This document shows, piece after piece, positions 27,901 through 35,503 of a stretch of DNA of 64,000 bases. The notes below the pieces were generated by a model, which was not told the origin of the DNA, ran no database searches, and worked only from the letters and a program-made list of their open reading frames with translations. Position 1 is the first letter of the stretch; every line of letters starts with the position of its first letter. The stretch covers positions 1,054,001 to 1,118,000 of the forward strand of contig NZ_CP061800.1 in assembly GCF_017377395.1 (NCBI RefSeq), read 5' to 3'. The translations under genes were made by a program, and so were the position numbers. The stretch is from Desulfonema magnum. Lineage in GTDB: Bacteria; Desulfobacterota; Desulfobacteria; Desulfobacterales; 4be13.

Positions 27901-28521
27901 GTTCAGGCTTCCGAAAGTGATGAAATCTGGATCGGCCTGGTTGCCCAGGAAACCACAGACTTGTACAGTTTCCAAACCAATGTAAATTTTGATTTTGATA
28001 AAATTGATTTTCTTGAAGCGAGTGAAGATAATCCCTCAGACGGCCCGGAGAATTTCCTGCAATCACAAGGCGGTATGTCTATAGGAATATGGTCTGAGCC
28101 AGCGGAGAGCGGCATCAATATCAGCAATATGCTGACTGATCCGGATTGTGATCTCTCTCCTGATGGTTCCGGCCATATTGGTTTTCTGAAGTTTCATGTA
28201 CTGAATATGGAGGATTCTGAAATTTACCTGGAGCCTGCTGAGGTGATGTTTACAAATTGCAATGGTGACTCAAAACTCATCACAAGTCTGAGCGGAGGAA
28301 CCATAACCCTCTTTTCCCGGTATGATCTGAATGAGGACGGGGTGACTGATGGTCTTGATCTCGAACTACTGAGGGGACATTTTATGGAAACGGAAGATGA
28401 TCCCGAGTGGGATCCGAGATATAATCTGAAAACGGATCCGAGCATCTTTCCGGCTTCCCTTGGAAAACAGATTATTGACACCCGGGATGTGCAAGTTCTG
28501 GTGCAAGATGTCACTCCCTGA
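24922..28521 (+). CDS. Large secreted multidomain protein with cohesin- and dockerin-like ends
   Basis: 1199 residues with an N-terminal signal segment (LIIFLIILFFV-like region, cleaved near Ala27). Then come a single YD-repeat-like stretch (YNLTYDGAGRVTDITVDAEN), a choice-of-anchor-D domain (about 75-170), a PKD domain (about 190-270), seven or more SBBP beta-propeller repeats (SGNIYVTGEY..., ADVFIAKYDSNGNFQW), two BACON domains (SVTPPPQSVSADAGEITLHV, then ASWLTVTPSSG), a cohesin-like domain (about 975-1125) and a dockerin-like calcium pair (DLNEDGVTDGLDLELLRGHF). Start is ATG at 24922 after GCGAGG. It probably acts at the cell surface and may bind the next protein. Confidence 0.85.
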   Translation: MEKKLITNCINGIFLIILFFVAVNTAIAATFTYNLTYDGAGRVTDITVDAENAASYQYRKNGQLEGVELGGTGLTDPPDDGPVVGFSMVNVNFGGLEPGTSSDTNTVLLTNTGNESLTLNDISVTGDFTQTSTCGTELAAGESCNINVIFSPAAEGSRAGTLTIASNADGSPHTVSLFGIGETGDFVCDFSASSQNVCAGMAVTFTDLSSDTATSWSWLFPGGTPDSSNEKNPTVVYDTPGTYEVTLAIKNETDTNTMTKQAYITVFEGETTGGDSDGAEWLWVKQAGSDAFDAGYAITTDKSGNIYVTGEYVNAAAFENINIPSSGSSGMFVAKYDSEGHCLWVRYGRLGTNGKAYGITTDNSGNVYVSGTFSTTAQIGGESIVSQDWSFDLIIAKYDTDGNFQWVVKGGGTNTDYGRGITSDGSNVYVTGRFWSSDAAFGTYRLASSGESDVFIAKYDGGGNCLWAKKAGGSNNDFGIGITSDNEGDVYVTGYFKDTATFGSANLTSDGSADVFVTKCDSNGNFQWAEKIGGNNYDTGHSVASDNSGNIYVTGRFTDTVTFGTTNMASNGDADIFIAQYDDNGNFQWVRTAGGSSTDYGRSLTCDGQGNIYLKGLYGGTAIFETTSITSTGGDNSFIAKYDDIGNLQWVEKELYGWTSDYNWSQTIVSDNSGNVYVTGEFNNTKNLGTITLNSTGSNDMFIGSLGASFSCPIIHPTITPDGSAEICEGDSVTLTASPGYPYYTWSNGETTQSIIVTQPGDYSVEVSDCAGCSGESETISITQAPGLQPVLSVTPPPQSVSADAGEITLHVANTGTGTMEWKVTTDASWLTVTPSSGTDDETLTVSYEANTNDKRTGSITITADGATGSPEHIEIIQEAAQPVLSVTPPGYHLVSPASGKVVVVIENTGTGTMRWTAEIVDDVPWLLIEEEDHNDGMLRVSYESNMGEARIGMIKITASGATKMVEVRQDGFGVTDGVAIDMDISTDSIEATVQASESDEIWIGLVAQETTDLYSFQTNVNFDFDKIDFLEASEDNPSDGPENFLQSQGGMSIGIWSEPAESGINISNMLTDPDCDLSPDGSGHIGFLKFHVLNMEDSEIYLEPAEVMFTNCNGDSKLITSLSGGTITLFSRYDLNEDGVTDGLDLELLRGHFMETEDDPEWDPRYNLKTDPSIFPASLGKQIIDTRDVQVLVQDVTP

Positions 28522-28647
28522 TCTTTAACAGAGCCATGTATTTAATCTTCTTTACTGAAATAAATGGTTCTGAAACGGATGAACGTATGATTTCAGGTCG
28601 TTCACTCATTTTCAGAACCATCTCAAAAAATGACGGAGGGCCAATCA

Positions 28648-30642
28648 ATGACAGCTATAAAATTTAAGCTTATGATTCTTATCAGTCTGGTTTTGCTCAT
28701 GAGTACTGGGTCTGCCTGGGCAATACCGGGCATTGCTCTGGATACTGACTATACAACCCATAATTATGATCCCACAGATTCTTCCAAACACATGGAATCT
28801 GTTATTATGGCTGAAGCAAACGAGGACGTATGGCTTGCCGTAGTTGCTCAGAATGTGACTAAGCTGGCTGCTTATCAGGTGACAGTAAGCTTTGATCCTG
28901 AACATATGAATTTCATCGAAGGGGCTGAAGGGAATCCGTCTCAGGGAGTAACCAATCTTCTGAAAAAGAACAGCGGAGAAACCATCGGGCTTCAAATCGT
29001 CCAAAGGATTCCGGGAACACTTGACATTTTCAACTCGCTCATAGGAAAGAACCCTGATGAAGCAGCAGACGGCTCCGGCATCATAGCGCTTTTAAAATTC
29101 AAAGTTCTCGATGACAATTCCGATAATCGCTTAAATCTTTCCAATATACTTTATTTGGATCCGGAAGGAACGAATTATCCGGTCAGCGAATTCAACATTA
29201 AAAATGCTATTCAGAATCCGTCATCAGGTCAGGATAAAGATACAGATAAGGACGGAATGCCTGACGAATGGGAAAAGATATACTTTACCGATCTCTCAAG
29301 AGACGGAACCGGCGACTATGATAAAGACGGCAAGTCAGATTTAGATGAGTATAAAAACGGAACTGATCCGACAAAACCAGCCGAACTCGCTCTTGAACCA
29401 GGCGTATTTATGACAGGGAAAACCGGAACCATTACCATAGACTGGCTCTACGACGGCGGCGCATACAAAGGCGAACTCGGCATGTTCAGTCTCAGAGACA
29501 TGGACATGACCGTGTCCGACCTGACAGCATTCATCAGAGAGGCGGTCACAAGGGTTCTGTCCCACAGCGAGGAGGGTTACATTGTCCTGTCCGACAAAAC
29601 GGAGCGGGCAAGGGAGTCCGGCACCCTGAGCGGCGAATCCGCAGACTGGAACGAAGGCGACTATAATCATGCCAAGTCCTTTTCCATGAGACCTGATGAC
29701 AGGTTCGCACTGGTGCTTGTGCCGAACGGGACATTTGAGGCCCTTTCCCAAAATCCGGGAACCGGGAACACCGCTCTCCGTCCCCTCTTCTCTTTCACCT
29801 CGCCCAATGCGGACTATGGGATGCACATGGGTCAGGTTGCGGACGTGAACGGCATGGAACTCGGTTTTGTGTTCGAGGACATGGAGTTCACGAAGAGCGA
29901 CAGGGACTACAATGACCTCATTATCCAGATCAGCGGTGCGGACTCGGACATTCCGACAATAGATGCCATGATCGGAAAGACAGAAAAAGCTGCCCGGAGA
30001 AAACGGGATGGGAAAGACTGGTATGACTGGAGAGTCTCGGACGAACTCGGCAGGAAGATCATGGAACATCTCGAAGCGTTGCCCACAGGGGATGATCAGT
30101 GGGTCTCGGTGGTCTTTGACGGCGCTGCTGATTTCAGGGTTTATGATGCTGAGGGCAGTGTCACCGGAACAGAAAACACCGAAATTCCAGGTTCCCTGAG
30201 ATTTCTTAAAAACGACGAACTGACAGTCTCCCTGCCCGCAATGAGAGAAGAGGAAAAAGATTACCGGATAATGCTGCGTTCCGTGGAAGATGAGACCGAA
30301 ACCCTCACCGTGATAGAACATCTGGGAATGGCCGAGATTTCCTCGGACACAAAAGTCTTTGACATCGAACCCTTGCAGACGCTCAAATCTGATTTGTCCG
30401 TGTCATCAGGCAGTGATATGAACGCTGTTTTCAAGGAACCAGCCGTTCCCACGGATGCTGATGGCAAACCGCTCATCTATGATTTTGACGGCAATGGAAA
30501 AATTGATGATGACGACATCAGGGAAATCTCGTCCAGATGGAACAGTTGCGAAGGCGATCCTGACTGGAATCCGCTTGCTGATCTGGATGACGACGGATGC
30601 ATCACGGTTCTTGATATCATGAAGGTTTCAAGCAGCAAGTAG
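28648..30642 (+). CDS. Secreted cohesin-DUF4114-dockerin-like protein
   Basis: From ATG 28648 (ACGGAGG site) the protein has 664 residues. In order: signal peptide (ILISLVLLMSTGSAWA), cohesin-like domain (about 25-195; VWLAVVAQNVTKLAAYQVTV), thrombospondin type 3/EF-hand calcium repeats (DKDTDKDGMPDEWE, DYDKDGKSDLDEYKNGTDP), a DUF4114-type domain (GVFMTGKTGTITIDWLYDGG ... DRDYNDLIIQISG) and a C-terminal dockerin-like pair (DFDGNGKIDDDDIREIS and DLDDDGCITVLDIMK). It lies 126 bases after the preceding gene on the same strand and shares its cohesin and dockerin types, suggesting an extracellular assembly. Confidence 0.85.
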   Translation: MTAIKFKLMILISLVLLMSTGSAWAIPGIALDTDYTTHNYDPTDSSKHMESVIMAEANEDVWLAVVAQNVTKLAAYQVTVSFDPEHMNFIEGAEGNPSQGVTNLLKKNSGETIGLQIVQRIPGTLDIFNSLIGKNPDEAADGSGIIALLKFKVLDDNSDNRLNLSNILYLDPEGTNYPVSEFNIKNAIQNPSSGQDKDTDKDGMPDEWEKIYFTDLSRDGTGDYDKDGKSDLDEYKNGTDPTKPAELALEPGVFMTGKTGTITIDWLYDGGAYKGELGMFSLRDMDMTVSDLTAFIREAVTRVLSHSEEGYIVLSDKTERARESGTLSGESADWNEGDYNHAKSFSMRPDDRFALVLVPNGTFEALSQNPGTGNTALRPLFSFTSPNADYGMHMGQVADVNGMELGFVFEDMEFTKSDRDYNDLIIQISGADSDIPTIDAMIGKTEKAARRKRDGKDWYDWRVSDELGRKIMEHLEALPTGDDQWVSVVFDGAADFRVYDAEGSVTGTENTEIPGSLRFLKNDELTVSLPAMREEEKDYRIMLRSVEDETETLTVIEHLGMAEISSDTKVFDIEPLQTLKSDLSVSSGSDMNAVFKEPAVPTDADGKPLIYDFDGNGKIDDDDIREISSRWNSCEGDPDWNPLADLDDDGCITVLDIMKVSSSK

Positions 30643-30722
30643 GGCCGGATTTTCGAATCTCTTAACAATTTGTAAATACTTATCATATAATCAACTTTAA
30701 TGTTTTCAGACGAAAAAATCGT

Positions 30723-30752
30723 GTTCCCACGCTTCGGCGTGGGAACGTTTTC
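30723..30752 (+). terminator. Intrinsic terminator after the dockerin-like gene
   Basis: A perfect 10-base stem GTTCCCACGC/GCGTGGGAAC with a stable TTCG tetraloop is followed by GTTTTCTT. The stem is one copy of a GCGTGGGAACG unit that also occurs at 54873-54919 and 60154-60201. Confidence 0.75.
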
Positions 30753-31097
30753 TTCATGCCCATATGAAGCTTTGGAATTATCAGCTTACGTCCCCTCTGA
30801 TAGATTTTAAGAACTGGACAGTAGAAAGTTTTAACTAGTAAACTAAGTAATTCGTAACCGGACAGCAATATGTTCATACCTATATATATGGCGTCATGCG
30901 GCAAGCTCGGACGAAGTCTCACGACCTCTTCCCCGTATCATCCGCAGAGTTCGGTCAGCCGGAACTTTGCCGAGGGAGGACAGAAACTCCGCCTGAATGA
31001 CACTTCGCACAACGCCCTCCGAGGGACATCCGGAAGAGGCTGTTCTCAGCCATCCGTCATATTTTTCCAAAACCTCGGAGCACCGGGTCAGGGAGGG

Positions 31098-31264
31098 GGT
31101 GGCCTCAGTATTATGTAGTTTTTTTAATCCTCTGATTTTTAAATTAATTATAATAAAACAATCCGGAATTCTCATTGAATATAATTCTGATCAGAAAAAA
31201 TGATTCTAACTGATAAAAATCAGGTAATTTATATTCATACGACTACATAATATTAAGGCCACAC
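31098..31264. mobile_element. Inverted-repeat element with GTGGCCT ends
   Basis: Outer arms GTGGCCTnnnTATTATGTAG (from 31098) and CTACATAATAnnnAGGCCAC (to 31264) frame an AT-rich centre without coding capacity, a layout typical of a small non-autonomous element. Confidence 0.55.
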
Positions 31265-31266
31265 CC

Positions 31267-31350
31267 ATAATGCCACAAAGACACGAAGGCGCGAGGGCCT
31301 CACAAAGGGTCTTTGTGTCCCTTTGTGCCTTCGTGTCTTTGTGGCATTAT
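31267..31350. repeat. Long palindrome, 24-base perfect arms
   Basis: Arms at 31267-31290 and 31327-31350 are perfectly complementary (ATAATGCCACAAAGACACGA and so on). The loop again contains short CACAAAG/CTTTGTG pairing, so the whole unit could fold into one hairpin. Confidence 0.85.
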
Positions 31351-32017
31351 AGGCCGCTACATTTATCCGTATTTTTAATTTTCAGCAGCTCGAAAAGATT
31401 TTTAGCTTATTGTTTCATACGGCAATTCTCCGGAGTGCAAAAAATTTTTCCATCTGCTGATTTTCAATGATCTTGACTGCTATCACTTATTTTATGTTCG
31501 GATTCCTTGCGAACAAACCCCGTCTGAAAAATTCGCTGGCGATGATCCAAAACATCCCGGACAGGGTTTCAAGCCCCGTCTGGCAAACAATTTTCGCTCT
31601 GTCTGTTTCACCTGAAATCAACTATTTTTATATAAAAAAATAGTGCGTTATCAAGACCAAAATAATCAGCATATCGGAAATGTTCAGAAGGCAGAGTCTC
31701 CCTCAGGCATTAAAAATACCAAAGTCAGAGAGATTGACATACGATGAAAAATGATATAATAAAAATAGAAAGATAGCCTGTCAGCAGAGCAGATAAAAAA
31801 GCTGCGGGTTCCGGAATGAGATACATTTTTCTCTCCAAGGTCTCTGACGGGGTTGGAAACCCTGTCCGCTAACACCTCATCCGCTAAAAAAATATGCTGT
31901 CCTGACAGGGCTTTGCTACAAATATGCCGTTCCTACGGAGCTACGATGTCCCTGTCGGGATAAAAAATACCCCATTTTTCCAAATGCGCCCTGAAAACAG
32001 GGGAACGAAAAAAGACA

Positions 32018-32788
32018 ATGCCCAGCATAACAAATGACAAAAAAGACTTATGTTTTATAAGAGATATTAATACACGGAAGCCTGTAACTTTTAATGACGG
32101 AACCCGTTCGGTGCGAGTCATTGCGGTAACTGAAAATCCGGTTCGGGTATGGGACTGGGAACGCAAAGATTTTATTGATGAAATACTGCTTGTCGGAGGA
32201 GTTTCTGTCCCTCCCAGTGAGCAAATTCCTTTATTGGATTCTCATGACCGGTCAAGCGTTACCAGTGTGCTGGGAAGCGCCCGGAATTTTGAACCAAAGG
32301 ATAACACACTTGAATGTGAGGTGTTTTTTGCAGGAACAGATTCAGGCAGGGACGCTGCCCAGAAGGTCAAAGAGGGACATCTGACAGATTTTTCTGTGGG
32401 ATATCTTCCTACCGAGTCCCAATGGATATCTGCCGGAGAAACGCAGGATATTAACGGACGCACATTCCAGGGGCCTGTCAAGATTACCACAAAATGGAAT
32501 CTCACAGAACTTTCAGTCACTCCTATTGGCGCGGATCATATGGCAAAGGCAAGATCCCTGAACAGCGGTTCCCCGCCTCCGGTGCCAATGCCAAAGGAAA
32601 CCGCAACATCTGACAGTAATAAACCGCCTGCGGAGATACCGGCACCAGAGGAAGAAATCAGAACAGCGGCTGAGAAGCCAGCCGGAAAATCTGCTACGGA
32701 AAAGCAGGGAATAACCATGGTGGATATGATCTTTTATGGTTTTACCATTATGATGGTTCTTTTTCTGCTCAAAGGAATGCTGGAATAA
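32018..32788 (+). CDS. Prohead-protease-like protein with a C-terminal membrane anchor
   Basis: 256 residues. Residues about 30-180 resemble the HK97-type prohead serine proteases (PF04586): His76 in PLLDSHDRSSVTSVLGSA, Ser126 in DFSVGY and Glu164 in NLTELSVTPIGAD would be the catalytic residues. A Pro/Glu-rich linker (about 183-230) leads to one hydrophobic segment (MIFYGFTIMMVLFLL) at the very end, giving a tail-anchored protein facing the cytoplasm. No capsid, portal or terminase gene is near, so this is not a prophage gene in place. Its stop abuts the stop of the convergent gene at 32789 with no gap. Confidence 0.72.
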   Translation: MPSITNDKKDLCFIRDINTRKPVTFNDGTRSVRVIAVTENPVRVWDWERKDFIDEILLVGGVSVPPSEQIPLLDSHDRSSVTSVLGSARNFEPKDNTLECEVFFAGTDSGRDAAQKVKEGHLTDFSVGYLPTESQWISAGETQDINGRTFQGPVKITTKWNLTELSVTPIGADHMAKARSLNSGSPPPVPMPKETATSDSNKPPAEIPAPEEEIRTAAEKPAGKSATEKQGITMVDMIFYGFTIMMVLFLLKGMLE

Positions 32789-33964
32789 TCATTCTTTTTC
32801 ATCAGCCGTTCTTACCGGAACATGCGGAAATACGAATGACCAGTTTTTTATTTGTTTCTGCAACCTTGACCGATTTATCCCCCTTGGTGTCCTGGGAACA
32901 TCATCCCTGTCAATGAACTCGATCCATTTAGGCTCCAGGAAAGGTGAAATTCTGTTATGATTTTTTATTCCCTCCAACACATGATCCAAAAGCTCGGATG
33001 CCAAGGCTCTTGAGTCAGAAAACTCTTTCTTCAGCACCACATAAGCGCTGGTTTTACCATCATCTAAAATGACTGCGCTTTCCTCCACTTTTTTATGCTT
33101 ATTAAGGATATCCTGAATTTTTTTATAATTACCGTCTCTGGCCGGTCTGGGCAGCTTTCTTTTATCTGTAAACTTAATCCAGTAGGGATACATATTTTCC
33201 GCAATTCTGTTTCTTCTGATGACCCGGGAAGTATGATTCAAAATTTCCTCTTTCAACCCCTCTGATGGTGAAGAGAGATCATTCAGTACCACAAAAGCAT
33301 AAGTTTTTATAAATTTATCGTCATCCTGATAACCGACCAATGCAGATTCTTTCACCGCCTCATGACTGTTAATAATCGTTTCAATTCTCTCAATCAGTTT
33401 TGTTTCCACAACGCCTCCCATATAAAGCGCATCCATTTCACCGGGAAAGTTCACAGCCGCTATATTGGTTCTTGGGAGAAATGTTTTAAGATAGTCAAGT
33501 CTGTCTTCCAATATTTTTCCATTGCTTAATATCAGAAATCCGAGAGGAATATATAAAATATAGAGTATCCATTTTCTGAGGTCCTGTGATTTTTCACCGG
33601 CCCATGCCAGTACAACAACCAAAATGATCGCCATGGTAAGAATCATAAAAAAAGAGTGCTTAGGTTCCGGTTGCTCCATTATTTTCCTGAAATCTGTGTA
33701 GGAGAGTGTTATTGCTGACAGGATAAGGAGATACAATCCTAATAGTTTAATCAGTTCAAAACTGGTCAGTTGCTTTTTATTCGGATCAGCCAAAAAATAT
33801 TTGTTTGTCAGTGTATAGAGAAGCCACAGTAAAGCAAGCACAGCCCAGGAAACATAGGTTTCGATATTTATACAAAAATAGAAGAATTCATTCAGTTGAC
33901 GTATTAAAGCGCCCGCCCATTGTATCATATTAATAAAACTGTCAAACATATCCGATGGTTCCAT
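32789..33964 (-). CDS. Membrane protein with two AMP-binding-enzyme C-terminal-like domains
   Basis: 391 residues. The N-terminal 160 have four or five membrane segments (AVLALLWLLYTLT, LLGLYLLILSAIT, MILTMAIILVVVLAWA, ILYILYIPLGFLIL). The rest contains two repeats of a pattern known from the C-terminal domain of acyl-CoA synthetases (PF13193): HEAVKESALVGYQDDDKFIK, then AFVVL, LKEEILNH and YWIKFTD, and again VEESAVILDD..AYVVLKKE..WIEFIDRDDVPRTPRGINR. The large ATP/acyl-binding domain is missing. I infer a membrane-tethered sensor or scaffold; the assignment rests on pattern similarity only. The minus-strand neighbour at 34105 is upstream. Confidence 0.62.
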   Translation of the reverse strand: MEPSDMFDSFINMIQWAGALIRQLNEFFYFCINIETYVSWAVLALLWLLYTLTNKYFLADPNKKQLTSFELIKLLGLYLLILSAITLSYTDFRKIMEQPEPKHSFFMILTMAIILVVVLAWAGEKSQDLRKWILYILYIPLGFLILSNGKILEDRLDYLKTFLPRTNIAAVNFPGEMDALYMGGVVETKLIERIETIINSHEAVKESALVGYQDDDKFIKTYAFVVLNDLSSPSEGLKEEILNHTSRVIRRNRIAENMYPYWIKFTDKRKLPRPARDGNYKKIQDILNKHKKVEESAVILDDGKTSAYVVLKKEFSDSRALASELLDHVLEGIKNHNRISPFLEPKWIEFIDRDDVPRTPRGINRSRLQKQIKNWSFVFPHVPVRTADEKE

Positions 33965-33993
33965 AACTTTTATCAGCTTCTCCTATTGTTCGC

Positions 33994-34050
33994 TTTGGTC
34001 TGTGGTTTGGGATTCGTGGTTTGTGATTTGCCATTTGTGGTTTGTGATTT
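33994..34050. repeat. TTTGTGG/TTTGTGA heptamer run
   Basis: About eight heptamer-spaced units (GGTTTGG, GATTCGT, GGTTTGT, GATTTGC and similar) lie between the two minus-strand membrane-protein genes. Confidence 0.7.
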
Positions 34051-34104
34051 AATGAGATAACCAGAAAGAAATTTGTCCCTTTATGAAGTAGGTTAAATTT
34101 GGGT

Positions 34105-34632
34105 TCAGAATGTTTTATCATTTTCCCGCAGCGCAACGGGCGGTCCTAAAACTTCGCTATATACCACTGCCTGCTGCAAATTTTTTTTAGATAGTTTCAA
34201 ACGGAACGGTGAACGTGATGTCCTTTTTGGTGATTCGAATACGTCAGTTTGAACAGATTCAATATGTTCTGAAATGTCATCGGGCATATCAGGGCCATGT
34301 GCGGCACCCGCGATATCTTTTCCTGTCTTTTCGGACTTATCAGGGAGAGATGTCTGCTTCTCAGCATTTTGCATCCTGGCAATATCTTCAAAAAAATTTT
34401 CCAAGTCACCTTTCAGGGACCCGAATATCTGCCGGACTGAGGTTGCGCGCGTTTTATCTTTTGGTATTTTTTGAGTGTCTCCGCGTTCTAAAACTTCGGG
34501 GACCGATGCCGACGCTGATTTCTCCTTTTTCTTTTCCTGGCGTAATTTTCTCCATAATGTCACCATGAACCAGATGATGAAAACCATCAGCCACACAATT
34601 GCTTCTATAATATCAGTCAAATTCTCATTCAT
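34105..34632 (-). CDS. Single-span membrane protein with a charged cytoplasmic tail
   Basis: 175 residues: one N-terminal membrane segment (IIEAIVWLMVFIIWFMVTLW, about 8-28), a long polar and low-complexity tail, and a conserved-looking C-terminal motif QAVVYSEVLGPPVALRE. I have seen similar VxxSEILGPP endings on uncharacterised proteins of Deltaproteobacteria but know no function. It precedes the AMP-binding-like membrane protein on the same strand, separated by a 140-base repeat-filled gap, so the two may be one operon. Confidence 0.65.
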   Translation of the reverse strand: MNENLTDIIEAIVWLMVFIIWFMVTLWRKLRQEKKKEKSASASVPEVLERGDTQKIPKDKTRATSVRQIFGSLKGDLENFFEDIARMQNAEKQTSLPDKSEKTGKDIAGAAHGPDMPDDISEHIESVQTDVFESPKRTSRSPFRLKLSKKNLQQAVVYSEVLGPPVALRENDKTF

Positions 34633-34738
34633 ATTTTCACCATAAGGGAATGGGGAGTTCTGTTTTATTTCAGCAGGCCGGAGTGCAAAAATTTCATTTT
34701 CACACTTCAGCCCTTATAATTCTGTTTTATCAATGATC

Positions 34739-35101
34739 TTAATCTATTATTTGCCCGCTCTGTTCATCATACACATACCATTGCAAATATCTCGCAATGT
34801 ATGAGCATACGGCAAAGTATTTGTGTGCTTTCTCTTCACTCATAAAAGCATACGGGATGTGAGAATGTATGCAGTTGACCTTATTCTGCTCAGAACCTTC
34901 TCCGCACAGTATGCTGTCGCCTTCCTCATTTACGAAATCCAGGTCAATTTCCATCCAATACTGATCGCTCTCAGCATACACGAATCCTCTGTATCCGTTT
35001 ATTATCATATTCGGCATCTCCGCTATGAATGCTTTCAATAATTCGAGATCTGTATGCAGAGAGTGTTTTTCGTTACCTTGTATCGTAATGTCATAACTCA
35101 T
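34739..35101 (-). CDS. Hypothetical cytoplasmic protein
   Basis: 120 residues, MSYDITIQGNEKHSLHTDLE and onward, acidic and rich in aromatic residues (YWMEIDLDF, YIARYLQWYVYDEQ). No signal peptide, membrane segment or known motif. The ribosome binding site is weak. The size and composition recall small immunity-type or phage-associated proteins, but I do not recognise a family. It lies between a membrane-protein gene and a decayed toxin-antitoxin locus. Confidence 0.5.
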   Translation of the reverse strand: MSYDITIQGNEKHSLHTDLELLKAFIAEMPNMIINGYRGFVYAESDQYWMEIDLDFVNEEGDSILCGEGSEQNKVNCIHSHIPYAFMSEEKAHKYFAVCSYIARYLQWYVYDEQSGQIID

Positions 35102-35139
35102 TTATTTGTAACTCACTAAAGCTTTTAACATAAAGTTTG

Positions 35140-35304
35140 TCATGCGAAGAAATCGGATTTTTTAAAAAAATCCGATTTCTTTTGGACAATGTTGAAATAT
35201 TCGATTGTCTCATTTTCGAGACGGATTCGTACTTCTTTCCTCAGACGTTTTGCATAAGGATTTTTTCTGCCTTTCAGCTTTGACAGATCATATTCTTTTT
35301 TCAT
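35140..35304 (-). pseudogene. Truncated BrnA-like antitoxin
   Basis: The frame starts MKKEYDLSKLKGRKNPYAKR, then EVRIRLENETIEYF, which matches the N-terminal half of BrnA/CopG-like antitoxins (DUF4415 type), then ends after 54 codons in a simple KKSDFFKKSDFFA tail. The tail lies in a perfect hairpin (about 35146-35180), and the usual C-terminal helix (G-x-P-Y-Q-T-L-I) is missing. The gene appears broken by that palindrome. It overlaps the toxin remnant upstream. Confidence 0.65.
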
Positions 35305-35413
35305 ATCTGACCGCCTTTCTTGCCGAAATTATTCTTATGACCAAATCGTCGTTCACGGTAAGAGTGGGATACAAGGAATGTATTGTCCCCCGGGAGTTTC
35401 CCGCACAAAAGTG
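35288..35413 (-). pseudogene. BrnT-like toxin, C-terminal remnant
   Basis: The frame, open only back to a stop at 35414, ends in LVIRIISARKAVRYEKRI, the signature C-terminus of BrnT (DUF497) RNase toxins (RIISAR-K-A...E). It overlaps the antitoxin start by 17 bases, as in intact brnTA operons. The N-terminal catalytic half is absent, so the toxin is dead. Confidence 0.6.
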
Positions 35414-35503
35414 TTACTAGCGATGCACTCCCGTTCCGATTAATGAAAAACGGAATGAACAATCAGAGCGGCTGTTTCATGTCGCATCCGATTCAATAAG
35501 GTG

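Larger units (their letters stand above)
30643..32017. other. Long intergenic region with a terminator and palindromic elements
   Basis: About 1.4 kb without a gene that I trust. It holds a terminator (30723-30751), a 167-base inverted-repeat element (31098-31264), a near-perfect palindrome (31267-31350), a GGAGTGCAAAAA half-copy (31434) and REP-like fragments near 31895-31965. Short frames at 30870-31118 (plus) and 30894-31175 (minus) lack ribosome binding sites and recognisable motifs. Confidence 0.55.

Noticed and set aside
29341..30321. 326-codon minus-strand frame
   Set aside because: Antisense to the cohesin-DUF4114-dockerin gene, which has a signal peptide and recognised domains. No motif or ribosome binding site in the antisense frame.
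30870..31175. Overlapping short frames on both strands
   Set aside because: No ribosome binding site, no motif, and they run into the palindromic element at 31098. They may be scraps of a lost gene but I cannot name it.
31500..31990. Prophage remnant linked to the prohead-protease-like gene
   Set aside because: Apart from the protease-like gene itself no capsid, portal, terminase, tail or integrase sequence was seen in the surrounding kilobases.
35146..35180. Intrinsic terminator only
   Set aside because: The perfect palindrome with A/T-rich centre could end transcription, but it also forms the abnormal tail of the antitoxin frame, so I treat it mainly as the cause of the truncation.
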